Assembly (NCBI GenBank): GCA_029880105.1
Contig: JAOUPA010000007.1
Coordinates: 1 to 28,701 of the forward strand
Direction: 5' to 3'
Length of the DNA: 28,701 nucleotides
Source: Gammaproteobacteria bacterium
GTDB lineage: Bacteria > Pseudomonadota > Gammaproteobacteria > SZUA-229
Each line of letters begins with the position of its first letter. The stretch's first letter is position 1. The position numbers were made by a program, and so were the translations under genes. The notes beneath the pieces are model-generated. The model saw only the letters and a list, made by a program, of their open reading frames with translations. It ran no database searches and had not been told where the DNA came from. Below are positions 24,338 to 28,701 of the stretch, in pieces.

Positions 24338-25366
24338 ATGAACAAAGTGATCATTGCCACTGTATTGAGTGGTTTTATTTCGACCCAAGCTGGTGCTGCT
24401 AACTGGGAAGCGCTGCCGTCAACTGCGCCTGCGCCAGCAGATAACCCTACTACTGCTGCCAAGGTTGAACTGGGCAAAATGCTATACATGGATCCACGCC
24501 TGTCTTCGACGGGCACGGTTTCCTGTAATTCCTGTCACAACGTAATGGAAGGTGGTGACGATAGTCGTCCAAATTCTATGGGTGTGAATGGCCAGACTGG
24601 TGGTCGTAGTGCACCAACCGTCTGGAATGCAGCTTTTTATTCCGTGCAGTTCTGGGATGGTCGAGCCAACCTGCTTGAAGACCAGGCCAAGGGCCCGATT
24701 ACCAATCCTATCGAGATGGGGATGAAAGATCACGACCAGGCTATGCACGTCGTTAAAACCATTCCCGGTTACGAGGCGTACTTTGAAAAAGCCTTTGGCA
24801 AGAATTCAATGAATATTGTCAATGCCGCCAAGGCAATTGCCGCTTTCGAGCGTACCCTGATTACACCTAACAGTGCTTATGACCGCTTCGTTAAGGGTGA
24901 TAAGAAGGCAATGACCGAGCAGCAGCAGAAGGGTATGAACAAATTTGCCGAACTGGGCTGTAATGGCTGTCACTCGGGTGCGGCCTTCAATGGTCCAAAA
25001 ATGGAAATCGGCACGGGTTTCTTCCAGAAATTCCCAACCTTCGCGGATAACGCCTATGTTGGTAAATACAAATTGATGGATGACAAAGGTCGTGGAGAAG
25101 TCACTGGTAATGCGGCAGATAATAATATGTTCCGTGTGCCTACACTGCGCAATATCACTGATACAGCACCTTACTTCCACAACGGTTCGGTAAAGACGCT
25201 GGATGATGCCGTTCGTGTGATGGCAAAAACCCAGCTGAATAAAGACCTGAGCAAGCAGGATGTCAGCGACATCGTTGCATTCCTTGGTGCTTTAACGGGT
25301 GAATATCCAGAGATCACGATGCCAAGGCTGCCAGCGTCTACAGGTTCCACTGTAATTGCTGAGTAA
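24338..25366 (+). CDS. di-haem cytochrome c peroxidase (CCP/MauG family)
   Basis: The 342-residue product is a periplasmic peroxidase that reduces hydrogen peroxide with electrons from cytochrome c. It has a signal peptide (MNKVIIATVLSGFISTQAGA) and two covalent haem sites, CNSCH (Cys63, Cys66, His67) and CNGCH (Cys208, Cys211, His212). The first lies in the peroxidatic domain and the second in the electron-transfer domain. The blocks GRSAPTVWNAAF, QFWDGRANLLEDQA, FRVPTLRNI and APYFHNGSVKTLDDAV are typical of bacterial CCPs. It has its own promoter and a strong terminator downstream. A thioredoxin gene follows beyond that terminator; both fit oxidative-stress or redox roles. Confidence 0.96.
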   Translation: MNKVIIATVLSGFISTQAGAANWEALPSTAPAPADNPTTAAKVELGKMLYMDPRLSSTGTVSCNSCHNVMEGGDDSRPNSMGVNGQTGGRSAPTVWNAAFYSVQFWDGRANLLEDQAKGPITNPIEMGMKDHDQAMHVVKTIPGYEAYFEKAFGKNSMNIVNAAKAIAAFERTLITPNSAYDRFVKGDKKAMTEQQQKGMNKFAELGCNGCHSGAAFNGPKMEIGTGFFQKFPTFADNAYVGKYKLMDDKGRGEVTGNAADNNMFRVPTLRNITDTAPYFHNGSVKTLDDAVRVMAKTQLNKDLSKQDVSDIVAFLGALTGEYPEITMPRLPASTGSTVIAE

Positions 25367-25402
25367 ATTTATCGACTAAATTCGGTATAATAAATCCATT
25401 CC

Positions 25403-25436
25403 GGCCTGGCCACAGCTTGCTGTGGCCAGGCCTTTT
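25403..25436 (+). terminator. intrinsic terminator after cytochrome c peroxidase
   Basis: GGCCTGGCCACAG (25403-25415) and CTGTGGCCAGGCC (25420-25432) form a perfect 13-bp, GC-rich stem with a 4-nt loop, then TTTTAATTTT. It separates the peroxidase from the thioredoxin gene only 20 bp downstream, so thioredoxin either depends on read-through or has a promoter overlapping this region. Confidence 0.93.
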
Positions 25437-25456
25437 AATTTTACCGGGAGAGAGAT

Positions 25457-25837
25457 GTGGCCACTGTTGAACTAGACAAAGATAATTTTGAAGCAACGAT
25501 TACGGGTAACGATATCGTTATCGTTGATTTCTGGGCACCCTGGTGTGGTCCCTGTAAATCGTTTGCACCGATTTATGAAAAAGTGTCAGAGAATCACGAT
25601 GATGTGGTATTCGCGAAAATCAATACGGAAGATCAGCAGGAACTGGCTGCCAGTTTCCAGATTCGTTCGATTCCTACATTAATGTTATTCCGTGAGCAGA
25701 TTGTTATTTTCTCACAGGCTGGCATGTTGCCAGAAAATGCACTGGAAGAAATCCTGGGTAAGGCCAAGGAACTGGATATGGATATGGTCAGGGCGGATAT
25801 CGAGAGACAACAGGCAGAGGCGCAGAAGAAAAGTTAA
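25457..25837 (+). CDS. thioredoxin family protein
   Basis: The 126-residue product is a cytoplasmic thioredoxin: DFWAPWCGPCK with the redox pair Cys30/Cys33, and the cis-Pro loop SIPTLMLF. It lacks a signal peptide. It is about 18 residues longer than classical TrxA because of a charged C-terminal helix (VRADIERQQAEAQKKS). The start is GTG at 25457, backed by GGGAGAGAG; an ATG two bases earlier is in another frame. It sits between two terminators, behind the peroxidase gene. It should reduce protein disulfides or peroxide-scavenging enzymes; whether it is the main thioredoxin or an accessory one cannot be told. Confidence 0.92.
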   Translation: MATVELDKDNFEATITGNDIVIVDFWAPWCGPCKSFAPIYEKVSENHDDVVFAKINTEDQQELAASFQIRSIPTLMLFREQIVIFSQAGMLPENALEEILGKAKELDMDMVRADIERQQAEAQKKS

Positions 25838-25863
25838 TTGTTGATTTTTTTGTTGTATCGAAT

Positions 25864-25887
25864 AAGCCGGGCATCATCCGGCTTTTT
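25864..25887 (+). terminator. intrinsic terminator after the thioredoxin gene
   Basis: AAGCCGG (25864-25870) pairs with CCGGCTT (25878-25884) around a 7-nt loop, followed by more Ts (to 25887). It lies about 27 bp after the stop codon. Nothing further is supported in the gap 25888-26072 beyond two TGATCA sites 7 bp apart (25987-26006). Confidence 0.88.
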
Positions 25888-26072
25888 CAGTTTTTACAGA
25901 CAGGCAATTTTTTGTTGATGATTTTAATATTGTCGACTGAGTATGCATGAAATAAGAGCAAGAAGTTTTATTGCGACAAATAGCCTATGATCATCATTAT
26001 TGATCAGCGAATATTCGAGAATGGCGATACAAAAAATTAAATGAGTAGTTAACTACATTCAGGCATATCACT

Positions 26073-27935
26073 ATGTCATCAGATCAAATTGCAATTGTTA
26101 TGGTACTAGTGGCAACCATGGTCATGTTCCTCTGGGGGCGCTGGCGCCATGATATGGTTGCCATGGGTGCGTTGCTTGCCTGTGTCTTCGTCGGTCTTGT
26201 GCCGAGTGGCCAGGCCTTTGCTGGCTTTGGCCATCCAGCGGTGATAACCGTCGCCTGTGTACTGGTGCTGGGTTATGGTCTACAGATTTCTGGTGCAGTC
26301 GATGTGCTGGCGAAGTATTTCCTGCCAGCCTCTGCCGGGCCAACAGTCAGTATTTTGGCGCTGATTAGTCTCGCGGCTTTATTGTCAGGTTTTCTAAACA
26401 ATGTCGGTGCGTTGGCCTTGCTGATGCCGGTTGCCATTCAAATGGCCACCAGGTATGAACTACCGGCGGGAAGAATCTTAATGCCTCTGGCCTTTGGCTC
26501 AATACTGGGTGGCATGACCACGTTGATTGGAACACCGCCTAATCTGATAGTCGCGGGCTTCCGGCATACCGCCGACACAGAGGCCTTTTCCATGTTTGAT
26601 TTTACACCTGTGGGTGCCACGGTTGCGCTTACAGGTATTCTTTTCATCGGACTGATTGGCTGGCGTATTGTCCCCGTACGTAAGCAGGCGGTGTCTGGAG
26701 GTTTTGATTCCGGTGCCTATATCAGCGAGGTTCGTATCGTTGAAGGCAGTAAAGCCGTGAACAAAAGCCTGTACGAAGTGGATCAATTGCTCGATGAAGT
26801 TGATGCACAGATTATTGGTATGGTGCGTCGCGACGTCCGCATTTCGGCACCAAACCCACGCAGGATATTACGCGATGGCGATATTCTGGTGATTGAAGTC
26901 GATCCTGAATCCTTGCCATCAGCGTTACTAAGCCTTGGTCTCAAACTGGAAGAAGAATTACCTGCCAACCCGGATGAAGATTCAGCGGAAGATCAGGTTG
27001 AAGCAACGCCAGCTGTTTCTGAATCGGAAGAAGAGGTTGATACTGATAAAGAATTAGCTACAGAAACTGCACGCATAGATGAAGTTGTGGTACAGGAGCT
27101 GGTAGTGATGCCAGGTGCAGCACTGGTTAATCGTTCAGCGACTGATACTGAACTGCGTACCCGTTATGGTATTAATCTGCTGGCTATTTCACGTCAGGGG
27201 CGTAGCTCGATCAAGCGCCTGCGCTCGACACACATCAAGGCCGGTGATGTGCTGTTGATGCAGGGTATGCCCGAATCCCTTTCAGGCTTTGCTGCACAGT
27301 TTGGTTGCCTGCCATTGGCCGAGCGCGATATTCGTGTTCCTGTAAAAGGCCATGCCCTGACTGCGACACTGGTGATGATTATTGCCATTGTAGCCGTGGT
27401 CTCTGGGCTGCTGTCCGCTGCCGTTGCGTTCGCAGCTGGTGCACTAATTTTTGCGGCGTTGGGTATTGTGCCTGTGCGTTCTGTTTATACCTCGATTGAC
27501 TGGCCGGTAGTCGTGCTGCTCGCTGCTATGTTGCCTGTGGCCGATGCTATGGCTACAACCGGTGCCGCCGACATGATTGCCCGTTTTTTGCTGGATCACG
27601 TAGCGCAAGGTCATGCCATTGCTGGGCTGGTACTGGTGCTGGTGGTGACTATGTTTCTCTCGGATATGATGAACAACGCAGCGACAGCAGCAGTAATGTG
27701 TCCTGTTGGTATTAGTACTGCTAGCCAGCTTGGTGTCAGTGCAGATGCATTTTTGATGGCCATCGCGGTCGGCGCCTCCTGTGCCTTTCTTACACCCATT
27801 GGTCATCAGAATAACACCTTGATCCTTGGCCCGGGAGGTTTCCGGTTTGGCGACTACTGGCGTCTGGGTCTGTTACTTGAAGTCATTGTGGTGGCTGTGA
27901 GTGTGCCAATGCTGCTATGGGTGTGGCCACTTTAG
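26073..27935 (+). CDS. SLC13-family anion permease with two TrkA-C-like regulatory segments
   Basis: The 620-residue product is an inner-membrane transporter of the SLC13/divalent anion:sodium type. Its membrane halves carry matching signatures: GGMTTLIGTPPNLIV with NNVGALALLMP in the first (about residues 1-205), and DMMNNAATAAVMCPVG with TPIGHQNNTLILGPGG in the second (about 425-618). Between them lie two soluble segments that resemble TrkA-C (RCK-C) domains, about 210-292 and 336-412. A very acidic linker of about 40 residues separates them. Relatives move sulfate, dicarboxylates or citrate; the substrate is not readable here. RCK-C domains usually bind small ligands, so gating by a ligand is a reasonable inference. 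The gene is monocistronic and its start has only a weak ribosome site. Confidence 0.9.
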   Translation: MSSDQIAIVMVLVATMVMFLWGRWRHDMVAMGALLACVFVGLVPSGQAFAGFGHPAVITVACVLVLGYGLQISGAVDVLAKYFLPASAGPTVSILALISLAALLSGFLNNVGALALLMPVAIQMATRYELPAGRILMPLAFGSILGGMTTLIGTPPNLIVAGFRHTADTEAFSMFDFTPVGATVALTGILFIGLIGWRIVPVRKQAVSGGFDSGAYISEVRIVEGSKAVNKSLYEVDQLLDEVDAQIIGMVRRDVRISAPNPRRILRDGDILVIEVDPESLPSALLSLGLKLEEELPANPDEDSAEDQVEATPAVSESEEEVDTDKELATETARIDEVVVQELVVMPGAALVNRSATDTELRTRYGINLLAISRQGRSSIKRLRSTHIKAGDVLLMQGMPESLSGFAAQFGCLPLAERDIRVPVKGHALTATLVMIIAIVAVVSGLLSAAVAFAAGALIFAALGIVPVRSVYTSIDWPVVVLLAAMLPVADAMATTGAADMIARFLLDHVAQGHAIAGLVLVLVVTMFLSDMMNNAATAAVMCPVGISTASQLGVSADAFLMAIAVGASCAFLTPIGHQNNTLILGPGGFRFGDYWRLGLLLEVIVVAVSVPMLLWVWPL

Positions 27936-27980
27936 TTTTATTGGGCCAGACAAAAGGTAGATAAATCGAGCCAAATGACC

Positions 27981-28024
27981 GGGTATTTATCAGGAAATTA
28001 TTTTATCCTTAGCCGGATAAACCC
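27981..28024 (+). promoter_or_regulatory. alternative hairpins ahead of the sensor gene
   Basis: TTTATCC (28002-28008) and GGATAAA (28015-28021) form a perfect 7-bp hairpin. The same right arm, extended as GATAAACCC (28016-28024), can pair instead with GGGTATTTATC (27981-27991) across a 2-nt bulge. The two foldings exclude each other. The element lies 20 bp before the start codon at 28044 and has no T run, so it may affect translation or mRNA stability rather than end transcription. Confidence 0.35.
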
Positions 28025-28043
28025 ATTAAAAAATTAAGCATAA

Positions 28044-28701
28044 ATGAAATTTAATCTGCGCCGTTATTTTCTGTTAACCAGTTTGCCGATAGTAGTCATT
28101 ATTACCCTGTTAAGTGCCTACGGTTATATACAATTTGCCAAAAATCTTCTGGTAGAACAGGAATCACACGCCAATCAACAACAGACCCGTTTTATGGGGC
28201 AGTTGCTGTGGCCACAATTTGAGTCTTACGTTAGCTGGAGCAAAAATCAGGAGGTAGCGTCCCTGCGTGCTGCGCCTGAGGTGGCAGAAATCGATGCCAT
28301 TGTGGCGAGATTGTTTCGCGGTACGAATGTTCTTAAAGCCAAACTTTATAATCTTGATGGCATCACCGTGTATTCGTCAGAGCATTCACAGATTGGCGGT
28401 GATAAATCAGATAATGCCGGTTTTGTGTCAGCGAGTCAGGGTAGGGTAGTAAGTAATCTGACCTGGCGTAATGAATTTCACGCCTTTGAGAAAGTTGCGA
28501 TGAAGCGTGATGTGGTTTCGTCATATTTACCACTGTACGATACACGCACACATGAAGTAGTCGCAGTGACAGAGCTGTATACCGATGTGACTGATCTGGT
28601 GGCTCGCATTCATCGCACTCGGGATCAGATTATTGTGGGTGTGTTTATCTGTTTTGGCTTGTTGCTGGCGTTTCTATATGTGCTAATAGTGCGAGCCGAT
28701 C
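28044..28701 (+). CDS. membrane sensor protein, N-terminal part (cut by window end)
   Basis: The frame is open from ATG 28044 to the end of the window (219 codons) with no stop, so the gene is partial. The visible part has a first membrane segment (about residues 9-30, YFLLTSLPIVVIITLLSAYGYI), a predicted periplasmic domain of about 160 residues, and a second membrane segment near 193-214. This is the layout of a membrane-bound sensor such as a histidine kinase, diguanylate cyclase or chemoreceptor. The block KAKLYNLDGITVYSSEHSQIG resembles Cache-like sensing folds. The output domain lies beyond the window, so the class is undecided. A pair of alternative hairpins lies just upstream. Confidence 0.75.
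   Translation, partial: MKFNLRRYFLLTSLPIVVIITLLSAYGYIQFAKNLLVEQESHANQQQTRFMGQLLWPQFESYVSWSKNQEVASLRAAPEVAEIDAIVARLFRGTNVLKAKLYNLDGITVYSSEHSQIGGDKSDNAGFVSASQGRVVSNLTWRNEFHAFEKVAMKRDVVSSYLPLYDTRTHEVVAVTELYTDVTDLVARIHRTRDQIIVGVFICFGLLLAFLYVLIVRAD

Noticed and set aside
25987..26006. FNR-type site before the SLC13 permease gene
   Set aside because: The two TGATCA sites are 7 bp apart and do not give the TTGAT-N4-ATCAA pattern.

Overview
The window reads as a chromosomal, mostly housekeeping segment of a gammaproteobacterium. The strongest evidence is the block fau - 6S RNA - zapA - zapB-like, divergent from ygfB - pepP - ubiH - ubiI - gcvT - gcvH - gcvP. This is the same order and orientation known from Escherichia coli, except that glycine decarboxylase P is split here into gcvPA and gcvPB. 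Two porins with C-terminal Phe, a di-haem cytochrome c peroxidase and other exported proteins show a Gram-negative envelope. A CbbY-type phosphatase hints at a Calvin-cycle relative (inference), but no other carbon-fixation gene is present.

Layout. (1) 1-1283: terminator of an upstream gene, a good sigma70-type promoter, rplM-rpsI, then tRNA-Gln(CUG) and a terminator. (2) 1284-5540: an AT-rich gap with a possible decayed mobile-element remnant and a perfect 8-copy hexanucleotide repeat, porin 1, an unrecognised exported protein on the minus strand, a long structured leader and porin 2. (3) 5497-7891: a bidirectional terminator, rpiA (minus) and ilvA (plus), divergent. (4) 7897-9258, minus: zapB-like, zapA, 6S RNA, fau. 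(5) 9367-18204, plus: ygfB, pepP, ubiH, ubiI, then gcvT, gcvH, gcvPA, gcvPB, covering proline peptidase, ubiquinone hydroxylations and a complete set of the glycine-cleavage-specific proteins (T, H and two-subunit P; the shared L protein is absent). (6) 18217-21801: a diguanylate cyclase, an exported chalcone-isomerase-like protein, and a tight minus-strand run of CbbY-like phosphatase, TSUP permease and FrnE-type DsbA protein. (7) 21926-28701: an ABC exporter with a small beta-barrel protein, cytochrome c peroxidase, thioredoxin, an SLC13-type permease carrying two TrkA-C-like segments, and the start of a membrane sensor protein cut by the window end.

I see no prophage, CRISPR array, intact insertion sequence or defence island. 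The items most worth a second look are regulatory: the (TTTGTG)8 tract before porin 1, the structured leader before porin 2, the stem that could control rplM translation, and the alternative hairpins ahead of the sensor gene. The unrecognised Cys-containing exported protein between the two porins is the most obscure gene.
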